Source of the DNA: Bacillota bacterium
Lineage (GTDB): Bacteria > Bacillota > Limnochordia > Darwinibacteriales > Darwinibacteriaceae
Length of the DNA: 64,000 bases
Reading direction: 5' to 3'
Assembly: GCA_012837385.1 (NCBI GenBank)
Contig: DURH01000031.1
Location: forward strand, 29,697 to 93,696
In this document: positions 17,190-26,787 of the stretch, in pieces
Layout of the letters: each line of letters begins with the position of its first letter
Numbering within the stretch: position 1 is the stretch's first letter
The notes under the pieces: model-generated
What the model was told of the DNA's origin: nothing
Databases searched by the model: none
The model's input: only the letters and a program-made list of their open reading frames with translations
Position numbers and translations under genes: made by a program

Positions 17190-20100
17190 TTACCCCTCGC
17201 CAAAGGCGCTGGATAACATGAGTTTGATCCGGTTCAGCTGATTAACCTCGCTGGCCCCAGGATCATAGTCTATTGCCACTATGTTACTATCTGGATAAGC
17301 CTTCTTCAAGCCCCTAAGCAAACCCTTTCCCGTGACATGGTTGGGGAGGCAGGCAAAGGGCTGCATACAGACTATGTTTTTTACACCACTCTCAATCAAG
17401 TCGATCATCTCGCCTGTGAGAAACCAGCCCTCGCCGGTCTGATGCCCTAAGGAAATCAGCTTGGAGGCATTTCTAGCCAGTTCCTGAATGAGTTTAGGTG
17501 GTGTAAAGCTCCTGCTTTTTGCCAGCACTTCCTTGGCAGTGCGGCGGTAAAACTCAATAATCCCAATGAGCGCTCCTCCACCCAGAGCTTCGATTCTCCT
17601 CCCCGCCAAGTACCTATATTTAAAGCTCAAACCCAGGAGGGAATAGAGCAGAAAGTCGATGAGATCAGGCACTACCGCTTCTGCACCCTCGGCTTCCACC
17701 AAACTGACAATATCGTTATTGGCAGTGGGATGATACTTAACCAAGATCTCCCCCACCAAGCCCACCTTGGGCTTGTGCTGGCGCACTGTCTCTAAGGAGT
17801 CGAACTCCTCCACCATCTTGGTGATGTTCTTCTTGAACCTCTTGGGAGAATAGGAACGCAGGGACAGCTTGCAGATTTCATTCCACTTCTCATAGAGCAG
17901 ATTCGCGGAACCAGACACCTTTTCATAGGGGCGCACCCGGTACAAGCACCGCATTAAGAGATCGCCGTATACCAGGGCCATCATCCCCCGATGCAGCATG
18001 GGCACGGTGATTTTGAAACCTGGGTTCTTCTCAAAACCCTGCGCACTCAAAGAGATCACTGGTACCTGGGGGAAACCCGCGTCTTGCAGAGCTTTACGGA
18101 TAAAGCCAATGTAGTTTGTGGCCCTACAGCCGCCTCCAGTCTGGCTGATAATTACCGTGGTATTGTGCACATCATACTCCCCTGAGTTCAACGCTTTGAG
18201 GAGCTGCCCCACCACAATAATCGCGGGGTAGCAGGCATCATTGTTCACGTATTGCAGGCCCACATCCACCGCCTCTTTGTCCATGGCTGGGCACACCACC
18301 ATGTTATAGCCAGAAAGGCGAAAGGCCTCCTGCAGCAGCTGAAAGTGGATGGGAGCCATCTGGGGAACGATAATGGTATGGCTCTCCTTCATAGGCTTAG
18401 TGAAGAGCTTTCTGATATAGCGGTAATCCTCCCCAGTTGGCTTACGCCCTTGGCGCTTCCTTTCCAAAATCGCGGCTTTTAGTGACCGGAGCCTGATCCT
18501 GGCTGCACCTAGATTGCTGATCTCATCGATTTTCAGGCAGGTGTAAATCTTAGAGCGGGCATGTAAGATTTCCTGCACTTGGTCAGTAGTAACTGCGTCC
18601 AGGCCGCAGCCGAAGGAGTTGAGCTGCACCAGTTCCAGGTCTTCTTCCTGGGAGACAAAACTGCCCGCGGCATACAGCCTAGAATGATACGCCCACTGAT
18701 CCACCACCCTCAGAGGCCTGGGTACCTGGCCTAAATGGGCCACGGAATCTTCAGTTAGCACGGCCCAACCCAGCTCATTAACGAGTTGGGGAATGCCGTG
18801 GTTGATCTCTGGGTCTAAATGGTAGGGGCGCCCCGCCAAGACAATCCCCTGTAGGCCCTGGTCCTTGAGGTAGGCCAGGGTTTCTTCCCCTTTCTGCCTG
18901 ATTTCAGCCCGATAACTCTGCAGTTCAGCCCAGGCCTTATCAACTGCCGTTTTGATCTCCGCCAGCTCAATCCCCAAATGGGCAAACTCTTCATACAAGC
19001 GCTCCGTTAAGCGCGCTTGATGGTGGAAGGGAAGGAACGGATACATAAACTTCACAGCGGACGTTTGAACCTGTCCCACGTTGTTGTTAATCACTTCGGG
19101 ATATGAGATGACGATAGGGCAGTTGAAGTGATTATCCGCTTCCTGCTGCTCCCTTTGTTCATGGGTGAGGCAGGGGTAAAAGATTAGATCCACTCCCTGA
19201 TCCACCAGGTCTACTATATGGCCGTGGGCCAGCTTGGCAGGATAGCACACCGATTCCGACGGGATGGTTTCCATGCCCTTTTCATAGAGCTCCTTGGACG
19301 ACCTGGAGGACAGTACAACGGAGAAGCCCAGTTCTGTAAAGAAGGTGAACCAGAAGGGATAGTCCTCGTACATGTTCAAAACCCTGGGAATGCCAATGCG
19401 TCCCCTGGGAGCCTCAGCAGGATCCAGGGGCTCATAGACAAACAGCCTCTCATAGCAGTAATCAAAGAGGTTGGGCAGTTCCCGCCCACGCCGCTCCCCT
19501 CCTGCCCCCTTACTGCAGCGGTTGCCGGAGATGTAGCGCCGTCCTCGGCCAAAGTGGTTGATGGTGAGCAGACAGTGATTGGAGCAGCCCTTACACCTGG
19601 TATGCTGGGTCTCCAGGGATAAGCCCTCTAGGGCTTCCCGGCTCAGGAGAGTAGACTGATAGCCCTCCACATACCTTTCCTTGGCCAGGAGCGCCGCGCC
19701 AAAGGCGCCCATCAAGCCTGCAATATCGGGCCGCACTACTTCCCGTTCCGTGAGGAGCTCAAAGGCCCGCAGCACTGCGTCGTTGCAGAACGTTCCCCCC
19801 TGCACCACCACTTTGCTGCCTAAATCATCTTTGCTCCTGAGCTTAATCACCTTAAAGAGCGCGTTTTTCACCACGGAGTATGCCAAACCCGCGGAGATAT
19901 CGCCCACCGCCGCGCCTTCCCTTTGGGCCTGCTTCACCCTAGAGTTCATAAACACGGTGCAGCGGGAGCCCAAATCGACGGGATGGGAAGCTAACAAAGC
20001 TTCCTTGGTGAACTCCTCAATACTCAGATTTAAGGAAAAAGCAAAGGTCTCCAAAAAAGAACCACAGCCTGAAGAGCAGGCCTCATTGAGCAGGATCTCA

Positions 20101-21410
20101 TCGATGGCTGCATCCTTGATCCTCAGGCATTTCATATCCTGCCCGCCAATATCCAAGATAAAATCCACGCCTGGCAGGAAGAAATCAGCTGCCTTGTAGT
20201 GGGCTACTGTTTCGATCTCCCCTAGGTCTACCTGCAGCGCAGCCTTGATTAGCCCTTCACCATAGCCGGTAACAAGAGAGTTGGCTATCCAAGCACCTTG
20301 GGGCAGTACGCTGTACAGCTGCAGAACCGCTCGGCGCACCGACTTCAGGGGACTGCCCTCATTACTGCCGTAGTAGCTGAAAAGGATAGCCCCCTCTTCA
20401 TCAATCAGGGCCGCCTTGGTAGTGGTGGAGCCCACATCCAACCCTAAGAAGCATTTGCCCCTAAAGCTCTGGAGTTCCCTCCGGCCTGCAGCCTGTCGGC
20501 TGTGCCGAGTTTGGAAGGCAGCCAGCTCTGCCTCAGTGGAAAACAAAGCAGGCAGCCGCTGCGTCTCTGCCATTTGCAGACCCTCCGTGCGCTGCACACG
20601 CTCCATGAGCTTGGCAAAGGGCAGAGATTCGCTGTCCATGGAAGAGAGGGCGGCGCCGATGGCGATATAAAGCTGGGAGTGTTCAGGAAAGATCACCTGA
20701 CCCTCACCGAGATCCAGGGTCTCAATAAAGCGCTTCCTCAGTTCCGAAAGGAAGCAGAGGGGCCCGCCTAAGAAAGCTACTCTGCCCCTAATGGGCCGGC
20801 CACAGGCGAGACCACTCACTGTCTGCACCACTACCGCCTGAAATATGGACGCCGCGATATCTTCCCGCGCGGCTCCTTCGTTCAGCAGCGGCTGAATATC
20901 GCTCTTGGCAAACACGCCGCAGCGGGCGGCGATGGGATAGAGGGTGCGGTAACCCTTGGCCAGCTCATTCAGGCCAGCAGCATCGGTACGCAGCAGTACC
21001 GCCATCTGGTCAATAAAAGAACCTGTACCACCTGCACAGATGCCGTTCATACGCTGTTCGATACCGCCTCGCAGAAAAGTGATCTTGGCATCCTCGCCCC
21101 CCAGTTCAATAACCACATCGGTTTCAGGATGAAAGGTTTGGATAGCTTTGGTCCCGGCGATCACTTCCTGCACAAAATCAGCGCCTAGATGCTCTGCTAC
21201 GGCGATCCCGCCTGAGCCCGTGATGGATACAGTGATCTCGTCTTCCTGATAACGCTCATATGCTTGGGTAAGGAGGTTGACCACTGCCGCTTTAATCTCG
21301 GCATAATGCCGCTCATATCTGGAGAAAACTACCTCTTGGTTCTCGTCCATAATAACAAGTTTGACGGTTGTGGAACCCACGTCAATACCCATGTGCACTA
21401 CTCTGCCCAA
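17190..21410 (-). CDS. Fused acyl-CoA dehydratase activase (two BadF/HgdC ATPase domains plus DUF2229/HgdB-like)
   Basis: About 1406 residues. A TTG at 21410 has GGAGG 9 bases upstream; the ATG at 21392 is the alternative. Domain order: first ASKHA ATPase (about 1-260; [40 protein letters not shown]), second ATPase (about 320-580; [38 protein letters not shown]), a Cys-rich linker ([10 protein letters not shown], near 610), then DUF2229 and an HgdB-like region to the end. Each ATPase keeps the cysteine pair that in HgdC dimers holds the bridging [4Fe-4S] cluster, so the two domains could form an internal dimer. Such activases drive ATP-dependent electron transfer to 2-hydroxyacyl-CoA dehydratase-like enzymes; the partner of these long fusions is not established, and no dehydratase genes lie nearby. 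Confidence 0.88.
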   Translation of the reverse strand: MGRVVHMGIDVGSTTVKLVIMDENQEVVFSRYERHYAEIKAAVVNLLTQAYERYQEDEITVSITGSGGIAVAEHLGADFVQEVIAGTKAIQTFHPETDVVIELGGEDAKITFLRGGIEQRMNGICAGGTGSFIDQMAVLLRTDAAGLNELAKGYRTLYPIAARCGVFAKSDIQPLLNEGAAREDIAASIFQAVVVQTVSGLACGRPIRGRVAFLGGPLCFLSELRKRFIETLDLGEGQVIFPEHSQLYIAIGAALSSMDSESLPFAKLMERVQRTEGLQMAETQRLPALFSTEAELAAFQTRHSRQAAGRRELQSFRGKCFLGLDVGSTTTKAALIDEEGAILFSYYGSNEGSPLKSVRRAVLQLYSVLPQGAWIANSLVTGYGEGLIKAALQVDLGEIETVAHYKAADFFLPGVDFILDIGGQDMKCLRIKDAAIDEILLNEACSSGCGSFLETFAFSLNLSIEEFTKEALLASHPVDLGSRCTVFMNSRVKQAQREGAAVGDISAGLAYSVVKNALFKVIKLRSKDDLGSKVVVQGGTFCNDAVLRAFELLTEREVVRPDIAGLMGAFGAALLAKERYVEGYQSTLLSREALEGLSLETQHTRCKGCSNHCLLTINHFGRGRRYISGNRCSKGAGGERRGRELPNLFDYCYERLFVYEPLDPAEAPRGRIGIPRVLNMYEDYPFWFTFFTELGFSVVLSSRSSKELYEKGMETIPSESVCYPAKLAHGHIVDLVDQGVDLIFYPCLTHEQREQQEADNHFNCPIVISYPEVINNNVGQVQTSAVKFMYPFLPFHHQARLTERLYEEFAHLGIELAEIKTAVDKAWAELQSYRAEIRQKGEETLAYLKDQGLQGIVLAGRPYHLDPEINHGIPQLVNELGWAVLTEDSVAHLGQVPRPLRVVDQWAYHSRLYAAGSFVSQEEDLELVQLNSFGCGLDAVTTDQVQEILHARSKIYTCLKIDEISNLGAARIRLRSLKAAILERKRQGRKPTGEDYRYIRKLFTKPMKESHTIIVPQMAPIHFQLLQEAFRLSGYNMVVCPAMDKEAVDVGLQYVNNDACYPAIIVVGQLLKALNSGEYDVHNTTVIISQTGGGCRATNYIGFIRKALQDAGFPQVPVISLSAQGFEKNPGFKITVPMLHRGMMALVYGDLLMRCLYRVRPYEKVSGSANLLYEKWNEICKLSLRSYSPKRFKKNITKMVEEFDSLETVRQHKPKVGLVGEILVKYHPTANNDIVSLVEAEGAEAVVPDLIDFLLYSLLGLSFKYRYLAGRRIEALGGGALIGIIEFYRRTAKEVLAKSRSFTPPKLIQELARNASKLISLGHQTGEGWFLTGEMIDLIESGVKNIVCMQPFACLPNHVTGKGLLRGLKKAYPDSNIVAIDYDPGASEVNQLNRIKLMLSSAFGEG

Positions 21411-21550
21411 CCACAACTGCCTCCATTTCTGCGAAATCCTTAACGATCATTAATATGCACTTCGGGGAAGCGCCATCATTTATTGAATTATCTCTTCACC
21501 GTTGTTCTCCTTCAATTTTTCGCATCAATGAAGGGAGGAGCGTACGAAAA

Positions 21551-21580
21551 AGGAGCCAGCCCACTACTGAACCGGCTCCT
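21551..21580 (-). terminator. Terminator of the MerR-type regulator gene
   Basis: AGGAGCC and GGCTCCT form a 7-bp stem about 20 bases after the stop; read leftward it is followed by TTTTT. Confidence 0.75.
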
Positions 21581-21598
21581 AAGAACGGAAAACCACCA

Positions 21599-22360
21599 TT
21601 ATTTCTTGGCATAGGCTGCGATGGCGTCCCGGAGAAACTCAGCTGCCCCCTGCCCAGCATGATCATCATAGTAAGCAGTGAAGCGCTCATCGGCCACATA
21701 CATCTCCCCCAGGCCTGCGTGGGCTTCTTTGGAGTAGGTGGGCCAGAAGAAGCTCAGCCACTTGCGGTGCAGCTCGGCAATCTTCAAGCCCGCTGGCCCC
21801 GCAGGATCCTCCTTGCCCAAGGCCGCCGCCAGAGAGTCAATAATCTCCCTGCTCAGCCTGTCTACTTCTGCATACTCCTCTTCGGTGAGATTCATGAGCT
21901 TGGCGTTGGACGAATCCACCGCCGCATCGCCCCATCTCTCCCTAGCTTCTTTTCCGTATTTCTCTTCATTGTCCCGAATCAGCTTTTCCTTAAAGCCAAT
22001 GAACCTGTCTTGATCACTCATGGGTGTTCCTCCTTCCAGGGCAGCCAAGGTCTGCTCTACGTTTTTCAGCAGCAGATCCAACTGCCTCTTTCTTGCTAGG
22101 AGCTGTTCACGGTGCTCCAGCAAAGCCTGTTTTTCGTCGAAGTCAGGTGACTCCATCAGCTTCTTAATGGTCCGCAGATCCACTCCCAATTCTCGATAGA
22201 GCAAGATCTGCTGCAGACGGCTCACTTCCTCTTGGCCATACATTCTATAGCCGGCTTCATTGGTCCAGGCGGGCTTGAGCAAATCGATCTGGTCGTAATA
22301 GCGCAGGGTGCGGCCGCTCACCCCCGCGATATCACCCAACTGCTTCACTGTATACTCCAT
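21599..22360 (-). CDS. MerR-family regulator with TipAS drug-recognition domain (TipAL/Mta-like)
   Basis: 253 residues. The N-terminal winged helix (1-70; YTVKQLGDIAGVSGRTLRYYDQ, AGYRMYGQEEVSRLQQI) is followed by a dimerising coiled coil (about 78-112) and a TipAS domain (about 120-253; ERWGDAAVDSSN, HRKWLSFFWPTYSKEAHAGLG, YVADERFTAYYDDHAGQGAAEFLRDAI). TipAL-type activators bind thiopeptides or other bulky compounds and untwist promoters with long spacers. Its own promoter has a 19-base spacer with a dyad, so autoregulation is likely. No obvious exporter is directly attached; the MacAB-like operon lies 5.6 kb away. Confidence 0.93.
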   Translation of the reverse strand: MEYTVKQLGDIAGVSGRTLRYYDQIDLLKPAWTNEAGYRMYGQEEVSRLQQILLYRELGVDLRTIKKLMESPDFDEKQALLEHREQLLARKRQLDLLLKNVEQTLAALEGGTPMSDQDRFIGFKEKLIRDNEEKYGKEARERWGDAAVDSSNAKLMNLTEEEYAEVDRLSREIIDSLAAALGKEDPAGPAGLKIAELHRKWLSFFWPTYSKEAHAGLGEMYVADERFTAYYDDHAGQGAAEFLRDAIAAYAKK

Positions 22361-22379
22361 GAAATCACCTCCTGAACTC

Positions 22380-22410
22380 AGTATAAACCTTGACGCAGCG
22401 TCAAGGTCAA
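22380..22410 (-). promoter_or_regulatory. MerR-type promoter with 19-bp spacer and operator dyad
   Basis: Read leftward: TTGACC (22410-22405), a 19-base spacer, TATACT (22385-22380), and the regulator start 20 bases on. The spacer contains the perfect dyad CCTTGACGC-A-GCGTCAAGG (22388-22406). The overlong spacer and central dyad are the signature of MerR-controlled promoters. Confidence 0.85.
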
Positions 22411-22426
22411 GGGCAAAATAAAAAAA

Positions 22427-22440
22427 GGCGCATACGCGCC
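22427..22440 (-). terminator. Terminator of the ferritin-like gene
   Basis: GGCGC-ATAC-GCGCC stem-loop, followed in the leftward direction by eight T residues. Confidence 0.8.
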
Positions 22441-22462
22441 TAAGCCTAGAAAGGAACGAGCC

Positions 22463-22906
22463 CTACTGTTCCCGTTTCTCCGTTTCCATCCTCTCCTTAA
22501 AGCGCTTCAGATGATCGTGGTCTGTGCTCATAATCTCGGAAACAAGCACTTGGCTCTGGGGATCCAGCTCGTCAATGCGGTCTTCATAGGCGTGTACTCC
22601 CCGATCTTCGCCTGTATAAACCTGCTGCAATAGATGAGCAGGCCCCCTTAAGGCATTGATCTTCGACCACAGGCCGGCCATGGTTCCCGCCATACCTGCA
22701 CTGGTGATAGGGGTCCCTCCCAGCTCTTTAATGCGCTGAGCTAAGAGCCTGGCATGTTCTTCATGGTCTGCGGCAAACTGCTGCAGCATCTCCCTCACCT
22801 GCTCATCGCCCTGCAGAGCCTGGGTCTCTTTGTAGATCTCCATGGCCATGAGTTCGCCCTTGAGCAGTTCGTTGAGAGTGTCAATATACCCCTGTTGTTC
22901 TCCCAT
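22463..22906 (-). CDS. Ferritin-like (DUF2383-like) protein
   Basis: 147 residues predicted as a four-helix bundle with spaced Glu and His residues typical of di-iron ferritin-like proteins: ELMAMEIYKE (about 18-27), AADHEEHARLLAQRI (about 45-59), YEDRIDEL and MSTDHDHLKRF near the C terminus. A start at 22906 is supported by CAGGAGGCGG upstream. Likely binds iron in the cytoplasm, in oxidative stress or iron handling; the exact activity is unknown. Divergent from lplA. Confidence 0.75.
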   Translation of the reverse strand: MGEQQGYIDTLNELLKGELMAMEIYKETQALQGDEQVREMLQQFAADHEEHARLLAQRIKELGGTPITSAGMAGTMAGLWSKINALRGPAHLLQQVYTGEDRGVHAYEDRIDELDPQSQVLVSEIMSTDHDHLKRFKERMETEKREQ

Positions 22907-23029
22907 CTTCCCGCCTCCTGTTTTCCCTTAGTGTGTGGTTAGTGCTGCCCAAACATGAGACGGGAAACATTGACAGCCTCTCTCTGCCAACGTAAGATGT
23001 TCTTACAGATACGGAAAAGAGGTGGCACC

Positions 23030-24016
23030 ATGATCCGCATTGTGAACGAACATACCGACCCCAGGATCAACCTGGCGGTAGAAGAGTACGCCCTCAACTA
23101 CCTGGATCCGCAGGAAGACTATGTGATCCTCTGGCAGAACGAACCCACCGTGGTGGTGGGGCGCAACCAGAACACTGTAGCTGAGGTGAACGGCCCCTTC
23201 ATCAAGGAGCGGGGCATCAATGTGGTGCGCAGGCTTTCTGGGGGCGGAGCGGTTTACCATGATTTTGGCAACCTCAACTTCACCTTTATCGTGGACAGCG
23301 ACAAGGACGTGGTGAGCAACTTTGAATACTTCACCAAGCCGGTCATCCAGGCTTTAGCCAGCCTCGGGGTGAAGGCGGAGTTTTCTGGGCGCAATGATAT
23401 TACCATTGACGGCAAGAAGTTCTCAGGCAATGCCCAATACTGGTCCAAGAACCGCCTGCTCCACCACGGCACAATCATGTTTAACTCCGATTTGGATGTG
23501 CTCCAGGAAGCCCTCAATGTGAAGGCGGACAAGCTCCAATCCAAGGGAGTGAAATCGGTGCGCAGCCGGGTAACCAACATTTACCCCTACCTGCCCAGCC
23601 CCATTTCCATCGATGATTTCAAGGAAACCCTTTTGAAATTCCTGATCCCAGGGGGGAAGCGGCAGGACTACATCCTCTCAGCAGAGGAATGGGCCGTTAT
23701 CCACCGTTTGAAGGATGAGCGTTATGCCCAGTGGGAATGGAACTACGGTGCTTCCCCAGACTGCGAGATGGAAAAGGAGCGGCGCTTTGCCGGCGGGAAG
23801 CTTGAGCTCAAGCTCAACGTGGTGGATGGGCTAATTCAAGATTTGAGCATCTTCGGCGATTTCTTCGGACGCCGCGATGTGGCGGAACTGGAAAGGGCGC
23901 TGAACGGCAGGCAGTACCGGGAAGAAGCGGTTGCCCAGGTTTTGGATGGCCTGGAGTTTGAGGAATACTTTGTTGGCATCAGCAGAACAGAGTTTCTGCA
24001 GTGCCTGTTTGACTGA
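23030..24016 (+). CDS. lplA: Lipoate--protein ligase
   Basis: 328 residues from the ATG at 23030 (AGAGGTGG upstream; the frame is open to 22955 but that part has no start signal). It has the LplA/LipB catalytic fold: NLAVEEYALNYL, VGRNQNTVAEVN, RRLSGGGAVYHDFGNLN, and the adenylate-binding Lys in ITIDGKKFSGNAQ, then HHGTIMFN. A C-terminal accessory domain (about 245-328) is present as in one-piece LplA enzymes. It attaches free lipoate to E2 lipoyl domains using ATP. Its position tail to tail with the PDH operon, whose E2 carries a lipoyl domain, fits. Confidence 0.94.
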   Translation: MIRIVNEHTDPRINLAVEEYALNYLDPQEDYVILWQNEPTVVVGRNQNTVAEVNGPFIKERGINVVRRLSGGGAVYHDFGNLNFTFIVDSDKDVVSNFEYFTKPVIQALASLGVKAEFSGRNDITIDGKKFSGNAQYWSKNRLLHHGTIMFNSDLDVLQEALNVKADKLQSKGVKSVRSRVTNIYPYLPSPISIDDFKETLLKFLIPGGKRQDYILSAEEWAVIHRLKDERYAQWEWNYGASPDCEMEKERRFAGGKLELKLNVVDGLIQDLSIFGDFFGRRDVAELERALNGRQYREEAVAQVLDGLEFEEYFVGISRTEFLQCLFD

Positions 24017-24034
24017 TTTGAGCATCGAATAAGG

Positions 24035-24068
24035 AAAGCGGGCCAGAGTTTAAGCTCTGGCCCGCTTT
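24035..24068. terminator. Bidirectional terminator between lplA and lpdA
   Basis: A 14-bp stem (AAAGCGGGCCAGAG, loop TTTAAG, complement), with TTTT after it on the plus strand and T-rich sequence on the minus strand. It ends both converging units. Confidence 0.9.
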
Positions 24069-24083
24069 TTGCTTGCTGCCCGT

Positions 24084-25463
24084 CTATTTCCGCTTGAAAA
24101 CATGAATGGCCTGACCCAAAACAGCATGGGCGGCTTCCATTACCACCTCTGAAGAAGTGGGATGGGGGTGAATAGCCTTGGCCAAGTCGTGGACTGTACC
24201 TTCCAGCTCCAAGGTGACCACTGCTTCTGAGATCAGATCCGTGGCCTGGGCCGCGATAATATGCACGCCCAACACCTCACCGTACTGCCTATCCGCGACG
24301 ATTTTGATCAGGCCTTCAGGCTCTCCTTCCGCCAAAGCCTTTCCATTGGCAGCCATGGGGAATGTGCCCGTGGCCACATCATAGCCCCGGTTCACCGCCT
24401 CCTGCTCAGTGAGGCCCACTACCGCCACCTCAGGGAAGGTGTAGATGCAGGCTGGGATTTTGTCATAGTTCACCGCTGCCCTGCCTCCCATAATGTTCTC
24501 CACAGCAACCAGCCCCTCAGCGGAGGCGGTATGGGCCAGCATCTGCCTGCCGTTCACATCGCCGATCGCGTACAAACCGGGGATGCTCGTCTCTAAGCGG
24601 GCGTCGGTGCGGATCGCACCCCGCTCCAACTCCAGCCCCAGCTTGGCAACTGCCTGCACATTGGGTCTTCTGCCTAGGCTGACAATCACTTTGTCGCCGG
24701 AAAACTCTCTAGTCTCGCCTTTGATTTCGGCAACTACCTTGGTGCCCTCAAAGCGCTGGATATCCGCTCCGTTGTAGATCTCCACGCCCTTTTTCTGCAG
24801 CAGGCGCTGCATATACCTCTGCAAATCCTGATCTAGGCTTCCCAAGATGGTGAACTTCTCCAAAACGGTAACCTTGGATCCTAAGGCATTGAAAAGGGCG
24901 GCAAACTCCATGCCTACCACTCCCCCGCCTACAATCACAAGCCTTGCTGGGATCTCTTGGAGATTCAGAGCCCCTGTGCTCGTCACTGCTTCCCCCGTGT
25001 CTAGGGCTTCCTGGAGCCCGGGGATGGGCAGCACCGCTGGGCTGGAACCAGTGGCAATAATTAAGTGCTCAGTGTGGATCTTCTCACCATTGACCACAAT
25101 GGTATGGGGATCCAGGGGCTCACCAAAACCCTGTACCACTTCCACCCCATTCTGCTTAAGCAGACCGCCTACTCCTGAAGTGAGCTGGTTGACCACCCCA
25201 TCCTTGCGCTGGAGCATGCTCTTCCAGTCGATTTTGATCTGGCCATCAACGGTAATCCCGAACTTCTCCGAATTCAGCAGTTCCTGGTACACCTTGGCGT
25301 TTTTCAACAGCGTCTTGGTTGGGATGCACCCTTCGTTGAGGCACACTCCCCCCAACTCGCCAGCCTCAATGAGCACCGTCTTGGCCCCCAGCTGTGCGGC
25401 GCGGATGGCAGCCACATAGCCGCCAGGGCCGCCGCCTAAAATGGCAATTTTGTAACGCGACAT
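24084..25463 (-). CDS. lpdA: Dihydrolipoyl dehydrogenase (E3)
   Basis: 459 residues. FAD-binding GGGPGGYVAAIRAAQLGAK (about 10-28), the redox disulfide GGVCLNEGCIPTK (about 38-50), NAD-binding VIVGGGVVGMEFAALF (about 174-189), and the C-terminal catalytic pair in AIHPHPTSSEVVMEAA. It reoxidises the lipoyl arm of E2 with NAD+. Last gene of pdhABCD, 11 bases after the E2 gene. Confidence 0.97.
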   Translation of the reverse strand: MSRYKIAILGGGPGGYVAAIRAAQLGAKTVLIEAGELGGVCLNEGCIPTKTLLKNAKVYQELLNSEKFGITVDGQIKIDWKSMLQRKDGVVNQLTSGVGGLLKQNGVEVVQGFGEPLDPHTIVVNGEKIHTEHLIIATGSSPAVLPIPGLQEALDTGEAVTSTGALNLQEIPARLVIVGGGVVGMEFAALFNALGSKVTVLEKFTILGSLDQDLQRYMQRLLQKKGVEIYNGADIQRFEGTKVVAEIKGETREFSGDKVIVSLGRRPNVQAVAKLGLELERGAIRTDARLETSIPGLYAIGDVNGRQMLAHTASAEGLVAVENIMGGRAAVNYDKIPACIYTFPEVAVVGLTEQEAVNRGYDVATGTFPMAANGKALAEGEPEGLIKIVADRQYGEVLGVHIIAAQATDLISEAVVTLELEGTVHDLAKAIHPHPTSSEVVMEAAHAVLGQAIHVFKRK

Positions 25464-25474
25464 TGTATCGCCCC

Positions 25475-26770
25475 CTAACCCAGCAAGAGCAGGAGCGGCT
25501 GCTCCAAGTACGCTCTCAGTCTCTGCATAAACCTTCCTGCGCTTCCGCCGTCGATAAAGCGGTGGTCGAAAGCTAAGGTTACAGGGAGGATGTGGCGGAT
25601 CACAATCTGATCCTCAGGGCCCACCACCGGTTTCTTGGTAATGGTGCCGATCCCCAGAATGGCCGACTCAGGATGCTTGATCACCGGCACCCCGGAAAGG
25701 GCGCCCACCGCGCCGTAATTGGTGAGGGTAAAGGTTCCGCCTTGGATATCGTCCAGGGACAGGGTGCGCTGCCGCGCTTTTTCCGCTAAGCCCTGCACCT
25801 CTTGCCCCAATTCCAAAAGGCCCTTGTGGTCAGCATTTTTGATTACGGGAACCAGGAGTCCATCGGGGGTATCCACGGCAATGCCCAGATTGTAGTATTT
25901 CTTCAGCACAATTTCATTCGTATCTGCGGCAAAAGAGGCATTAAAGACGGGGTACTCCTTGAGCGCCAAGGCAGCCGCCTTGATGATAAACGGCATGTAG
26001 GTCAGCTTAATGCCTTCGCCTTCTGCCAGCTCCTTAGCTTCCCTCCTGAACTTCACCAGCTCGGTCACATCGAACTCATCCATCACCGCGGCATGGGGGA
26101 TCTCCTGTTTGGACAGGGCCATGTTCCTAGCCACTGTTTTGCCCAGCGTGGTGAGGGCCACCCTCTCCTCTAGGCCGCCTGTCCCAGCAGAAGCCAGAAC
26201 GGGACGAGCCTGCGGTGCTGCCGGCGCCGCAGACGGTTCCACGGGTGGTGCTGTGGGCAGTACCGCCTCTTGTGCTTTCTCCGCCGCTTGCAGGATATCT
26301 ATCTTCATCACCCTGCCTGCCGGCCCTGTGCCCGTAACGGTGTTTATATCCACGCCAAGATCCTTGGCCAGCTGGCGGGCTACGGGAGTGGCCAGCACTC
26401 TGCGGGGAGCCTGGACAGCCTGGGCAGCATGCTCACTGCTGGAGGCCAAGACCTGGGAGGAACTCTCCAAGGCCCCCACCACCGCGGCATTGTCCTCCGC
26501 CACCGCCTCCGCTTGTGCTGGCTGCTCCTCAGCATCTGCATCACCGATCTTCACAACTACATCGCCCACATTTATGGTCTCCCCCACTTCGCCAAACCTG
26601 GCCAAGATAGTACCGCTGGCTGGGGAGGGAATCTCGGCGTTCACTTTATCGGTTTCCACTAGAAAGAGGGAATCACCCTCTTTCACCTTTTGTCCCACTT
26701 CTACAAACCACTTGAGGATTACACCCTCAGCGATACCTTCACCGATATCGGGGAATCTGAAATCAAGCAC
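25475..26770 (-). CDS. pdhC: Pyruvate dehydrogenase E2, dihydrolipoyl acetyltransferase
   Basis: 431 residues: one lipoyl domain (1-80; lipoyl Lys in VETDKVNAEIPSPASGTI), an Ala/Pro-rich hinge, the peripheral-subunit-binding domain (about 128-165; RVLATPVARQLAKDLGVD, GTGPAGRV), a second hinge, and the catalytic domain (about 205-431) with active-site DHRFIDGG. It forms the core of the complex and transfers acetyl to CoA. Lies between E1 beta and E3 genes. Confidence 0.95.
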   Translation of the reverse strand: MLDFRFPDIGEGIAEGVILKWFVEVGQKVKEGDSLFLVETDKVNAEIPSPASGTILARFGEVGETINVGDVVVKIGDADAEEQPAQAEAVAEDNAAVVGALESSSQVLASSSEHAAQAVQAPRRVLATPVARQLAKDLGVDINTVTGTGPAGRVMKIDILQAAEKAQEAVLPTAPPVEPSAAPAAPQARPVLASAGTGGLEERVALTTLGKTVARNMALSKQEIPHAAVMDEFDVTELVKFRREAKELAEGEGIKLTYMPFIIKAAALALKEYPVFNASFAADTNEIVLKKYYNLGIAVDTPDGLLVPVIKNADHKGLLELGQEVQGLAEKARQRTLSLDDIQGGTFTLTNYGAVGALSGVPVIKHPESAILGIGTITKKPVVGPEDQIVIRHILPVTLAFDHRFIDGGSAGRFMQRLRAYLEQPLLLLLG

Positions 26771-26787
26771 AGCTCTCCCTCCTTGTA

